A stretch of 17,556 bases of DNA, taken from the NCBI GenBank assembly GCA_029979145.1, contig JAPOIC010000013.1:1-17556 (forward strand), written 5' to 3'. The position numbers and the translations under genes are program-made. The stretch comes from Opitutaceae bacterium. Its GTDB lineage: Bacteria; Verrucomicrobiota; Verrucomicrobiia; Opitutales; Opitutaceae. Under the pieces are notes generated by a model that saw only the letters and a program-made list of their open reading frames with translations, was not told the DNA's origin and did not search any database. Shown here in pieces: positions 7,492-14,463 of this stretch. The first letter of the stretch is position 1; each line of letters begins with the position of its first letter.

Positions 7492-7528
7492 GGTGGGCGG
7501 GCCGGTCCCAGGGACGGGCCCGGCCACC
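7492..7528 (-). other. Intercistronic GC-rich hairpin
   Basis: GGCCGG (7500-7505) pairs with CCGGCC (7520-7525) around a 14-base loop that itself contains TCCC/GGGA. An outer GGT/ACC (7492-7494 and 7526-7528) can extend it past a bulge. It begins 3 bp after the aldolase stop. On the minus strand the following bases include an AAATTTAAA stretch but no proper U-run. It may stabilise the mRNA end or dampen read-through into the SDR pair. Confidence 0.3.
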
Positions 7529-7531
7529 TTG

Positions 7532-8350
7532 TCAGGCGTAGGGATTGGCGCTCTTGGCGGACTCCGGCAGGGCCTCGACGTTGCTCTGGATGAGCTTGAG
7601 GCGGTCGCGGAAGAAGATCTGCAGCGCGCCGACGTCGGAACCGAGGTTGAACACGTTGACGCCCTCGGACACGAACTGCTCGAACGGCGCGAAGAGGCCG
7701 GAGGTCATGGCGAACTTGCCGTTGCTGCGCGCGGCCTTGGCGACGCGCTGGCGGGCGGCGGCGACCTCCGGGTCGTTGAGCTCGCCGGCCTTGCCGATGC
7801 GATGGGAGAAGTCGCCGGGACCAAATAGGAAGCCGTCGAAGCCGGGCACAGCCGCAATCTTCTCCACTTGGGCGAGACCCTCGGGCGACTCGATCTGGAG
7901 GACGACGATTTTCTCGTTGTTGCTGTTCTCCAAGTATTCGTCCTGCGGAACGGCGCAATAGAGGCCGTCGGTGCAGCCGCCATCGAGGGCGCGCTTGCCG
8001 ATCGGGTAGAAACGGGCCCACGACACGATCTGCGCGGCTTCCTCAGCGGACTCGACGTGCGGCACGATGATGCCGGTGGCGCCGGCCTCGAGCGGGCGGA
8101 TGTAGTCGGAGTAGCTGCCCTTCGAAACGCGCACGAGGCTGTCCATGTCATGCAGACGGGCGGCGCGGATGGTGTGCTCCAGTGTCGTCCAGTCGGTCGG
8201 CACGTGCTCGTTGCAGAGCCAGGCGCCGTCGAATCCACAAACCCCAGCGAGCTCGGCGATGCGCGGATCCGTGAGGTTGAATTTGATGATGGCGGGGAAC
8301 TTGCCCTCGGCGAGGAGGCGCTTGATGCGGCTGGAACGGAGCTTAGTCAT
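7532..8350 (-). CDS. HpcH/HpaI-family aldolase
   Basis: This 272-residue enzyme belongs to the class II pyruvate aldolases (HpcH/HpaI, 2-keto-3-deoxy-L-rhamnonate aldolase type). The catalytic-base motif is WLCNEHVPTDW (His49), and the substrate Arg74 lies in VRVSKGSYSDY. The metal ligands are Glu154 in LQIESPEGL and Asp180 in FGPGDFSHRIG. Known members cleave 2-keto-3-deoxy or 2-keto-4-hydroxy acids into pyruvate and an aldehyde using Mg or Mn in the cytoplasm. A Cys at position 46 (C-N-E-H where many relatives have D-x-E-H) is a small departure. The ATG at 8350 starts MTKLRSSRIKRLL, a normal N-terminus. A purine-rich AAAAGGAGG (8364-8372 on the plus strand) lies upstream on the wrong strand to be a ribosome site. 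It is the probable carbon-carbon bond cleavage step of the cluster. Confidence 0.9.
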   Translation of the reverse strand: MTKLRSSRIKRLLAEGKFPAIIKFNLTDPRIAELAGVCGFDGAWLCNEHVPTDWTTLEHTIRAARLHDMDSLVRVSKGSYSDYIRPLEAGATGIIVPHVESAEEAAQIVSWARFYPIGKRALDGGCTDGLYCAVPQDEYLENSNNEKIVVLQIESPEGLAQVEKIAAVPGFDGFLFGPGDFSHRIGKAGELNDPEVAAARQRVAKAARSNGKFAMTSGLFAPFEQFVSEGVNVFNLGSDVGALQIFFRDRLKLIQSNVEALPESAKSANPYA

Positions 8351-8431
8351 GGTTGGGTTGATTAAAAGGAGGCGGGCGGTCGGGCCGCGGCGCGGAAAAA
8401 TTTTGGGAGCAGCAAACAGGAAACGCTGATG

Positions 8432-9400
8432 TCAGCGCGGATCAATCTCGTTGAGGCGAATGACACGACCGCCCTCCTCGCGGCTGAGGATGCCGCCGAT
8501 CACGAGTTTCATCAGCTCGACGGTCTCGGTGAAGGGGAACGGATGATTTCCGGTGCGCAGGTAGCCGATGAACGCCACGAGCTGCGCGCGGAAGGAGTAG
8601 AACGTGTCGCCGGTGGCGAGCGCGCGGCTGCCTGCGGTGCCGCAGAGCTGCAGCTGGCCGAAGCTGCCGAGCATGTCGGAGATGGCTGCGACGACGATGT
8701 CGACCCCGCGCTCGTGCGTCAGGTGCACGATGTTGCGGTCATGCGTGCCGGTGTTCTGCACGGTGAGGAAGCCGGGGCCGAGGATCGGGTAGATGGCCTC
8801 CAGCGCGTGGATGCCGTAGGTCTCCCAATACTTTGCCGTGGTGATGCTCACATAGCGCAGCTCACCCAGCTCGTAGGTGGAAAGCTGGTAGGGGTGGAAC
8901 TCCTTGCAGTAGCGCATGGAGCTCGACGACATGATGGCCTTCCCGGCCGCGACCCAGTCGACGAAAGTCTTCAGGTCGGCGGAGTTGTCGGCCAGCGGCT
9001 TGTCGACGAACACCGGCAGGCCGGCCTCGACGAAGGGCCGCGCGCGCGCGACGTGCTCGCCGCCGATGTCGGTGGCGATGATCACGGCGTCGACGTGCCC
9101 GATCACATCTGTGGGGTTGGCCACGACGTTGGGAATCAGCGAGCACTTCGCCACGTGCTCCGCGGTGAAGCCGCCTTCACCCTGGCAACAGATGTGGGTG
9201 ACCTTGGCGCCGGGGATCGCGAGCGTGGCGGCGGGCTGCTTGTTGAGGTATTGCGGAATGCCCGCGAACGGGCACTCGGCGGTCATGGCCTCGCGGTTGT
9301 AGCCATTGAACATGGCGGCCCACGAATACGGGTGCCCGTTGCCTGGCGTGCAGCCGAGGAGGGCGAGGCGAATGTTGGCGGGATCCGGGACGAGGCTCAT
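8432..9400 (-). CDS. Atypical Gfo/Idh/MocA-like oxidoreductase (GNGHPYSW subgroup)
   Basis: The 322-residue product keeps the Gfo/Idh layout: an N-terminal Rossmann fold, VDAVIIATDIGGEH, then VFVDKPLADN with Asp133-Lys134-Pro135 in place of the usual EKP. The first glycine loop is unusual. Where GxGxxG is expected it has LLGCTPGNGHPYSWAAMFNG and then an insert through GIPQYLNKQP before the second strand. I recall this GNGHPYSW-type start in oxidoreductases of sugar or nonulosonate loci. The C-terminal half contains YWETYGIHALEAIYPILG, with a His that could be catalytic. NAD(P) binding is likely but altered by the loop. It sits 12 bp after RidA and 81 bp before the aldolase in the operon. The GC-rich gap 8351-8431 shows no clear signal. 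Confidence 0.84.
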   Translation of the reverse strand: MSLVPDPANIRLALLGCTPGNGHPYSWAAMFNGYNREAMTAECPFAGIPQYLNKQPAATLAIPGAKVTHICCQGEGGFTAEHVAKCSLIPNVVANPTDVIGHVDAVIIATDIGGEHVARARPFVEAGLPVFVDKPLADNSADLKTFVDWVAAGKAIMSSSSMRYCKEFHPYQLSTYELGELRYVSITTAKYWETYGIHALEAIYPILGPGFLTVQNTGTHDRNIVHLTHERGVDIVVAAISDMLGSFGQLQLCGTAGSRALATGDTFYSFRAQLVAFIGYLRTGNHPFPFTETVELMKLVIGGILSREEGGRVIRLNEIDPR

Positions 9401-9412
9401 GACGGCGTGGGT

Positions 9413-9805
9413 TCAGGTGGTCTTCGGCACGGCGATGCAGTCGATCTCGTAGTGCAGGACCGGTGGCAGGCAGCCCGAGATGGTCGTGCGGGCGGGCAGC
9501 GGGTCCTTGAAGTATTCGCGGTAGAGCTGGTTGTAGAGGGGGGTGTTGGCGGAGTCGCGGATGTAGTTGCGCGTCTGCACCACGTGGGCAAGGTCGCTGC
9601 CGGCGGACTCGAGGACGGCGCGGAGATTCTCGACCGAGCGGCGGAACTCTTCCTCGAATGTGCCGGAGATGATCTTGCCGGTCTTGTCGACCGAGGCCTG
9701 GCCGGAGACGAAGATAAGGTTGCCCACGCGCACGGCGGGGCTGAAGGGCAGGTGCGAGACCGGCGTGGACTCGTCCCTGGGATAGCTGACGTCGGGATGG
9801 TTCAT
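9413..9805 (-). CDS. RidA-family (YjgF/YER057c/UK114) enamine/imine deaminase
   Basis: This 130-residue protein has the length and order of the RidA family: VRVGNLIFVSGQASVDKTGK, an Arg-rich first helix (FRRSVENLRAVLESAG), then Arg106 in PLPARTTISG and Glu120 in LHYEIDCIAV. The Arg binds the carboxylate of 2-aminoacrylate-like intermediates in characterised RidA proteins. RidA hydrolyses reactive enamines and imines made by PLP enzymes to keto acids and ammonia. In this operon it sits among an aminotransferase and, on the other strand, a D-threonine-aldolase-like enzyme, which makes a detoxifying or direct catalytic deaminase role plausible. The ATG at 9805 is used because it gives the standard length and overlaps the M81 stop (ATGA), coupling translation. 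A more distal ATG would add 31 residues that run inside the M81 gene. Confidence 0.9.
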   Translation of the reverse strand: MNHPDVSYPRDESTPVSHLPFSPAVRVGNLIFVSGQASVDKTGKIISGTFEEEFRRSVENLRAVLESAGSDLAHVVQTRNYIRDSANTPLYNQLYREYFKDPLPARTTISGCLPPVLHYEIDCIAVPKTT

Positions 9806-11310
9806 AGGAAGGTGAATTTCGGTTCCTGGATTTCGTCGAGCGGATAGACCGGCCGGCGCAGGTGGCGCCAGGGCAGGCTCGCGAGATTGTTGGTGCACGG
9901 CCCGGGCGTGTCGACGTAGTGCGTGGCCTTGGTGATGGGGTCGTAGCCGCGGCGATGCGCGACGGCGGCTTTCACGCCGATGACGGAGAAATCCTTGGGC
10001 TCGATGCCCTGGCTGCGGAACTGGCCGAGGTCGAACGGCGGGGTCTTGCGCGACGTGAGCAGGATGGTCACGCCGCCCGTGCGCACGACGGCGCAGGGGC
10101 CCATCGCGATGTGGATACCGTGCATCGAGGCGAGGTGGCTGTGCTTGTCGACGAGCTCGAAGTTGCCGTCGCTGCGCGAAACAAACTCGGCCTCGATTTC
10201 CACCGGGCCCGGATCGAGCCGCGAACCGCGCCCGCCCACCGAAATGGTTTTCTTTTCGCCGGGCTGCAGTCCCGCTAGCGCGGTGACGGCGAGGGCATCG
10301 TTGATCGCGACGAGGGCATTGGGCGTGCCGTGCTTCAACAAGGCGCGGAGCACGCCGGTGCAGTCACCGGGCGCGCCACCGCCGATATTGTCGGCGGGCT
10401 CGACCAAAAGGACGGGGCCGGCGACGTCGCGCGGCAGAGCGGCGACAACCTCATCGACCGGCGGGTAGTTGATGACGCCGCTCTCGCGGAGCGACCAGGC
10501 GAGCTTCGCGCCGCGCTCAAGCACGGCGTGGGCGACGGCGGGATTGCCGGCATAGATGACGCTGAGCGAGAGTCCGGTATCGGGCGTGTCGGCGAAGGAG
10601 AAACCCGGCACGATGTTGCAGGCCCAGATTTCAGGATGCTCGGTCTCGACCTTGGCGGCGAAGAATTTCAGCGCGAGCATGGGGTCGTTGGCGGTGCCGG
10701 TGCCGGGCGGGGTCCACATCAGCGGCACGCGGCACCAAGCCATGCGCGCGTCGGCCTTCTCCTTCAGGGCGCGCGCGAGGAGGCGGGTGGCGCGGACGGC
10801 GCTGGCGCGCGAATCCGTGTGCGGGTTCTCGCGGTAGGCCACGAGGCCGTTGGCGAGCCGGCAGGTCTGTGCGGTGAGGTTGGCGTGAAGGTCGAACACG
10901 CCGAAGAGGGGCACGTTGGCGGCGCCGGGCAGCGCGCGGATGCGCTCGAGCAGCACGCCTTCGGGGTCGGTGAGCGATTCCGTCGCCATCGCGCCGTGCA
11001 GCACAAGGAAAATCGCATCCACGCCGGCCTCGAGCGCCGGGGCGGCGCGCTCGACGAACTCACGCCAGAAAGTGTCAAAGGCCTCGTCTTCCACCGTGCC
11101 GCCGGGAGTGGCGCGGGCGTCGATCGTCGGCACCACTTCAAAGCCCATTTCCGCTGCCACGCTTAGGAAGCCATCTGTCGGCGAGGCGTCGCCGAGCTTC
11201 TTCAAGATGGCCGCGTCGCGCGTGACCTCGAAGTCGGCCCATTTCGTCTTTTCGTCGACGAACTGGTGGGTCTCGTGAAAGAGGCCGGCGAAGAGGATGC
11301 GGGGCTTCAT
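9802..11310 (-). CDS. M81-family metallohydrolase (MlrC / microcystinase C-like)
   Basis: At 502 residues the protein matches the usual M81 size. Near the N-terminus GLFHETHQF holds His12/Glu13. LVLHGAM lies at 103-108, DLHANLT has Asp140/His142, and NPHTD has His164. The Asp-x-His pair and the His 22 residues later reproduce the spacing of the zinc ligands proposed for MlrC (Asp184, His186, His208). The C-terminal domain contains the characteristic DNIGGGAPGDCTG (307-319) and a long beta region to GPCTNN. MlrC cleaves the Adda-Glu bond of linear microcystin products, but most relatives act on unknown amide substrates. No signal peptide is present, so a cytoplasmic hydrolase is inferred. It follows the aminotransferase by 12 bp and overlaps ridA by 4 bp. 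It is likely the hydrolytic entry step of the operon. Confidence 0.9.
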   Translation of the reverse strand: MKPRILFAGLFHETHQFVDEKTKWADFEVTRDAAILKKLGDASPTDGFLSVAAEMGFEVVPTIDARATPGGTVEDEAFDTFWREFVERAAPALEAGVDAIFLVLHGAMATESLTDPEGVLLERIRALPGAANVPLFGVFDLHANLTAQTCRLANGLVAYRENPHTDSRASAVRATRLLARALKEKADARMAWCRVPLMWTPPGTGTANDPMLALKFFAAKVETEHPEIWACNIVPGFSFADTPDTGLSLSVIYAGNPAVAHAVLERGAKLAWSLRESGVINYPPVDEVVAALPRDVAGPVLLVEPADNIGGGAPGDCTGVLRALLKHGTPNALVAINDALAVTALAGLQPGEKKTISVGGRGSRLDPGPVEIEAEFVSRSDGNFELVDKHSHLASMHGIHIAMGPCAVVRTGGVTILLTSRKTPPFDLGQFRSQGIEPKDFSVIGVKAAVAHRRGYDPITKATHYVDTPGPCTNNLASLPWRHLRRPVYPLDEIQEPKFTFL

Positions 11311-11322
11311 GGGGTGGGGGAT

Positions 11323-12666
11323 TTACGCCGGCGCCTGCCAAGTGGCCGCGTGACGATCGAAGGCGCGTGCGGCCCGCACCAGCGTCTCGTCGATCTCGGA
11401 GTCGGTGTGGGCAAGGCTGATCGACCAGAGACCGCGCTCGATCGCGCGCACGCCCTCCTCGAGGAGGCAGCGGCGCAGGTGCGCCCAGCGGGGGGCGTCG
11501 TGGCGCGTGACGTATTCGCGGTAGTTCTTGATCTTGCCGGCGGGAGCGCCGGGCTTGGGCATCACCGTGTGGAAGGCGAGGCCGGGGCCCTGCGGGGCGA
11601 AGGGAATGTTGTGCTGCGCGGCGAGGCTGCTGAGGCCCGCCATGAGGCGGCGGCCGAGGGCGTTGGTGGAAGCGGGGAGCGTGTCGCCGCGTGCGATGAT
11701 CTGGTCGAGGCACCACTTGCTGGCCGCGAGGCAGAGGGGGTTCCCGTTGAGCGTGCCGGCGTGGATGGACTCGCCGGAAATGATCTTGGCCATGGCGGCC
11801 TTGGTGCCGGCGAGGGCGGCGAAGGGCGTGCCGCCGCCGATGGCCTTGCCGAGGATGGTGAGGTCGGGCGAGTAACCGTAGAAACCTTGGGCGCAGGCGC
11901 CGCCGAAACGGAAGCCGGTGATGGTCTCGTCGGAGATCATCATGATGCCGTCGCGGTCGCAGAGCTCGCGGACGGTCTGGAGAAAACCGGGCTCGGGCTC
12001 GATGCAGCAGGTGTTGCAGAGCGCGGGTTCAAAGATGATCGCGGCGATCTGGCCCTTGTGCCGGTCGACGCAGCGGCGCAGGTGGTCGGCGTCGTTCCAA
12101 TGCGAGAGCACGAAGTGGTCACTGACCTCCGGGATGTTGCCCTTGCTCGGGTGGGTGCGCGGCAGCTCGTTGCTGTCGGTCCACGAGGCGGGCGGGTTGA
12201 CGAAACCGACGAGACCCTCGTCGCCCCAGCCGTGATAGTGGCCCTCGAAGCGCAGGATGAGCGTGCGGCCGGTGGTGGCGCGGGCGAGTCGGAACGCGGC
12301 CATGACGGCTTCGGTCGCGCAGTTGTTGAAGCGCACGAGCTCGACCGACGGGATCATGGACGTGAGGCGCTCGCCGACCTCGCATTCCAGTTCGCATTGC
12401 GCGGCCCAGTGCAGGCCGATCTTGGCTTGGGCGGCGATGGCCTCGGCGAGGCCGGCCGGCGCGTGACCGTAGAGCAGCGCGCCCTGGCCCAATTGGTAAT
12501 CCAGGTATTCGTTGCCATCGACGTCCCAGCACCGCGGACCGTCACCGCGCGCGAAGTAGAGCGGAACAGGCTGCTCCAGTTTGCGGATGCCGCTGTTGAC
12601 GCCGCCGGCGATGCTTTGCTGGGCGCGGGTGAAGAGGGCTTGGGAGCGCGTGAATGAATAGGGCAT
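11323..12666 (-). CDS. Class III PLP-dependent aminotransferase, GSAM-like
   Basis: The 447-residue enzyme is a fold-type I class III aminotransferase. It shows VNSGIRKL near the start, VRFNNCATEAVMAAFRLAR (where GSAM has NSGTEA), GHYHGWGD (143-149) with the stacking Tyr144, DETITGFRFGG with Asp246 for the PLP ring nitrogen, and ILGKAIGGGTP with PLP Lys274. The whole resembles glutamate-1-semialdehyde 2,1-aminomutase. However, a catabolic neighbourhood with no tetrapyrrole genes argues for a transaminase instead. GSAM-like members include beta-phenylalanine aminotransferase, so beta-amino acids are a reasonable guess for the substrate. The ATG at 12666 gives MPYSFTRSQALFTRA, the expected N-terminus. 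It lies 20 bp after iclR and 12 bp before the M81 gene. The odd Asn-Cys in place of Ser-Gly of the NSGTEA loop may alter phosphate binding. Confidence 0.9.
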   Translation of the reverse strand: MPYSFTRSQALFTRAQQSIAGGVNSGIRKLEQPVPLYFARGDGPRCWDVDGNEYLDYQLGQGALLYGHAPAGLAEAIAAQAKIGLHWAAQCELECEVGERLTSMIPSVELVRFNNCATEAVMAAFRLARATTGRTLILRFEGHYHGWGDEGLVGFVNPPASWTDSNELPRTHPSKGNIPEVSDHFVLSHWNDADHLRRCVDRHKGQIAAIIFEPALCNTCCIEPEPGFLQTVRELCDRDGIMMISDETITGFRFGGACAQGFYGYSPDLTILGKAIGGGTPFAALAGTKAAMAKIISGESIHAGTLNGNPLCLAASKWCLDQIIARGDTLPASTNALGRRLMAGLSSLAAQHNIPFAPQGPGLAFHTVMPKPGAPAGKIKNYREYVTRHDAPRWAHLRRCLLEEGVRAIERGLWSISLAHTDSEIDETLVRAARAFDRHAATWQAPA

Positions 12667-12686
12667 GGTTTTGAAAATTGCGGGGT

Positions 12687-13439
12687 TCAGGCCGGGGCGC
12701 GCTGCAGGGCGGGCGACATCGCGCCGGCGAGCTGATGCATGGCGGCGATGAGCGCGTCGCGGCGCGCGGTGGGGAAACGATTTACGGGCACGGAGACGCT
12801 GACGCCGGCCAGCGGCTCGCCCATGGATTGGAGCGAGATGGCCACGCAAGCGACGCCGGCCACGGTCTCTTCTTCCTCCAGGGCGCAGCCGCGGGCGCGG
12901 GTGGAGGCCAGTTCGCGGGCAAGTTGCACCAAGGCGGCGCGGCGTCCGCGGGTGGGCAGGGCGGAGCCGAGCCGTTTCGTCAGGCGCTGTTGCTGGTCCT
13001 CGGGCAGGCCCGCCACGATGGCGCGACCGAGGGCGGTGGTGTGGAAAAAGTCGCGCGCGCCCGGTTTGACGATCCAGCGCAGCGGCTGCGTCGTCTCCAG
13101 CACATTGGCGTAGCGCACATAGATGCCCTCGAGCACGCCGAGGTTGACCGTCTCATCAAAGTCTTGGTGCAGCCGGGACAGAACGGGACGGGCGCGAACT
13201 TCCAGTGCGGTGTCCCGGCCTTGGGCGCGAAGCGAGCCGAGCCGGTCGCTCAGCGCATAGCTGCCGCGGCGTTCAGCATTGTCGACGTAGCCGAGTTCGC
13301 GCAGGCTCCGCAGGATGCGATGCACGGTCGGCTTGGGCAGGCGGCTTTCCTCGGCGAGTTCGGCGAGGCTCAGCGGCCGACCGGTGCGCGCCAGCACCTC
13401 CAGGATGGAGAAGGCTTTGTCGAGGACGGCGATGCTCAT
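12687..13439 (-). CDS. IclR-family transcriptional regulator
   Basis: This 250-residue regulator begins with a winged helix-turn-helix: MSIAVLDKAFSILEVLA, then LSLAELAEESRLPKPTVHRI with the recognition helix at about 36-45 and a wing near GSYALSDRL. The IclR effector domain follows (DETVNLGVLEGIYVRY, GARDFFHTTALGRAIVAGLP, CVAISLQSMGEPLAGVSVSVPVNRF), which binds small organic acids or aromatics in known members. The ATG at 13439 gives the standard start; an earlier one would add 17 residues inside the operator region. It is the first gene of the minus-strand operon and is divergent from the amidohydrolase gene 64 bp away. It likely controls both directions and its own synthesis. Whether it represses or activates cannot be told from sequence. 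Confidence 0.93.
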   Translation of the reverse strand: MSIAVLDKAFSILEVLARTGRPLSLAELAEESRLPKPTVHRILRSLRELGYVDNAERRGSYALSDRLGSLRAQGRDTALEVRARPVLSRLHQDFDETVNLGVLEGIYVRYANVLETTQPLRWIVKPGARDFFHTTALGRAIVAGLPEDQQQRLTKRLGSALPTRGRRAALVQLARELASTRARGCALEEEETVAGVACVAISLQSMGEPLAGVSVSVPVNRFPTARRDALIAAMHQLAGAMSPALQRAPA

Positions 13440-13449
13440 GGAAAATCGC

Positions 13450-13478
13450 TTTACATTTAGTTTCACAATGTGAAATAA
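13450..13478 (+). promoter_or_regulatory. Candidate promoter for the plus-strand operon
   Basis: TTTACA (13450-13455) matches the -35 consensus at five of six places. TGAAAT at 13471-13476 is a four-of-six -10 at a short 15-bp spacing, and AAATAA at 17 bp is the alternative. The operator palindrome lies between the two elements, which suits repression by steric hindrance. The GTG start of the amidohydrolase gene would be about 20 nt from the implied start site. Confidence 0.33.
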
Positions 13479-13485
13479 GAATTTC
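13461..13485. promoter_or_regulatory. Probable IclR operator: two overlapping inverted repeats
   Basis: TTTCAC-AAT-GTGAAA (13461-13475) is a perfect 6-bp inverted repeat with a 3-bp centre. It overlaps GAAAT-AAGA-ATTTC (13472-13485), a second 5-bp repeat. Both have the GAAA/TTTC arms seen in several IclR-type operators. They lie in the 64-bp AT-rich gap between iclR and the divergent amidohydrolase gene, amid otherwise GC-rich DNA. Confidence 0.65.
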
Positions 13486-13490
13486 GTCAA
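13485..13490 (-). promoter_or_regulatory. Candidate -35 element for the iclR operon
   Basis: The minus strand reads TTGACG here, a five-of-six match to the -35 box. It stands 45 bp upstream of the iclR start. A good -10 is not seen at 17 bp, where TGTGAA falls inside the palindrome. If real, the operator would cover the -10 region and give autoregulation. Confidence 0.28.
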
Positions 13491-13503
13491 ACAAAATTAC
13501 GCC

Positions 13504-14463
13504 GTGATCATCGACTGTCATAATCATCTCGGGGTGGATTTGCTTTTCTATCTCAACGGCTGGCATCCCTACGCCCAGGATCTGCCGACGTTGGTGACCG
13601 AGGGCCGGCACTGCGGCGTCGACCGCTGGGTCGTTTTCCCGATGGTCAGCAACCTGACCTTTGACGTCCCGGCTATGCGGTCCGGCCAGCTGAAATCCGG
13701 CGGCATCGAGCGGGTGCCCTACGCCTACGAAAACGAGCGGATGCTCCGCGAGGTCTATCAACTTTACCCGGATCTGGGGCGGGCGACCCTGCCGTTCGCG
13801 ATCCTGGACCCGCTGCGGGAGCCGGCGGCGCAGATCAAGAAGCTTCGCGAGTTGCACGCCGAGTTCCCCTTTTACGGCCTCAAGATCCAGGCCACGATCA
13901 TCAAGTCCGACGTAAAGGCGCTCCTGAAGGAGGGTCGCGGCTTCCTGGAACTGGCCGAGGAGCTCAACCTGCCGTTCCTGATTCATTCCAGCGTGGGTGA
14001 AGACCCGTGGTCGCAGGCGTCGGACATCATCAAGGTCGCGGAGGCCACCCCGACGGTCCGTTTTTGCCTCGCGCACTCCTGCCGCTTTGACCACGAGTGC
14101 CTCGATCGCGTCGCCGAGCTGCCGAACACGTGGTTCGACTGCTCCGCGCACCGGATTCACTGCGAGTGCGTGCAGTTGGGCATGCCCAACATCGCCAAGG
14201 CCGAGCGGCGTTTCCCGGCGGACTACGGCGACCCGGACGCGGTGCTGCAGGCGCTGGCCGCGGCTTACCCGAAGAAATTCATCTGGGGCTCCGACACGCC
14301 GTTCCAGAGCTACGTGGACTCGAACTATTCGTTGCGCAGCACGTATGCCCAAGAGGTGGCCTGCCTCAACACCGTGACCGGCCCGCTCAAGGACGCCATT
14401 GCCCACGACAACCTGCTGGCCCTGCTGCAATTGAAAGATGAAAACATTCTCGCTCGCGGCTAG
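13504..14463 (+). CDS. Amidohydrolase-superfamily protein (Amidohydro_2-like)
   Basis: The 319-residue product has the metal-centre pattern of the TIM-barrel amidohydrolases: Asp4-x-His6-x-His8 (DCHNH) on strand 1, Lys127 in YGLKIQ, His161 in FLIHSS, His191 in CLAHSC, and Asp264 in WGSDTPFQSY. PF04909 members hydrolyse lactones or amides, or decarboxylate aromatic acids, in the cytoplasm. The start is GTG at 13504: no ATG occurs in frame after the TGA at 13471, and the DCHNH motif must lie within the first ten residues. No Shine-Dalgarno sequence is visible. It is the first gene of the rightward operon, directly behind the operator. Its end overlaps the following SDR by 26 bp, implying coupled translation. 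The substrate is unknown; a lactone made by one of the dehydrogenases would fit. Confidence 0.88.
   Translation: MIIDCHNHLGVDLLFYLNGWHPYAQDLPTLVTEGRHCGVDRWVVFPMVSNLTFDVPAMRSGQLKSGGIERVPYAYENERMLREVYQLYPDLGRATLPFAILDPLREPAAQIKKLRELHAEFPFYGLKIQATIIKSDVKALLKEGRGFLELAEELNLPFLIHSSVGEDPWSQASDIIKVAEATPTVRFCLAHSCRFDHECLDRVAELPNTWFDCSAHRIHCECVQLGMPNIAKAERRFPADYGDPDAVLQALAAAYPKKFIWGSDTPFQSYVDSNYSLRSTYAQEVACLNTVTGPLKDAIAHDNLLALLQLKDENILARG

Noticed and set aside
8429..9847. Plus-strand open frame of 472 codons
   Set aside because: It lies opposite the Gfo/Idh and RidA genes, with low-complexity Val/Gly/Asp-rich translation; shadow frame.
11266..12657. Plus-strand open frame of 463 codons
   Set aside because: Antisense to the aminotransferase gene, whose PLP motifs are intact.
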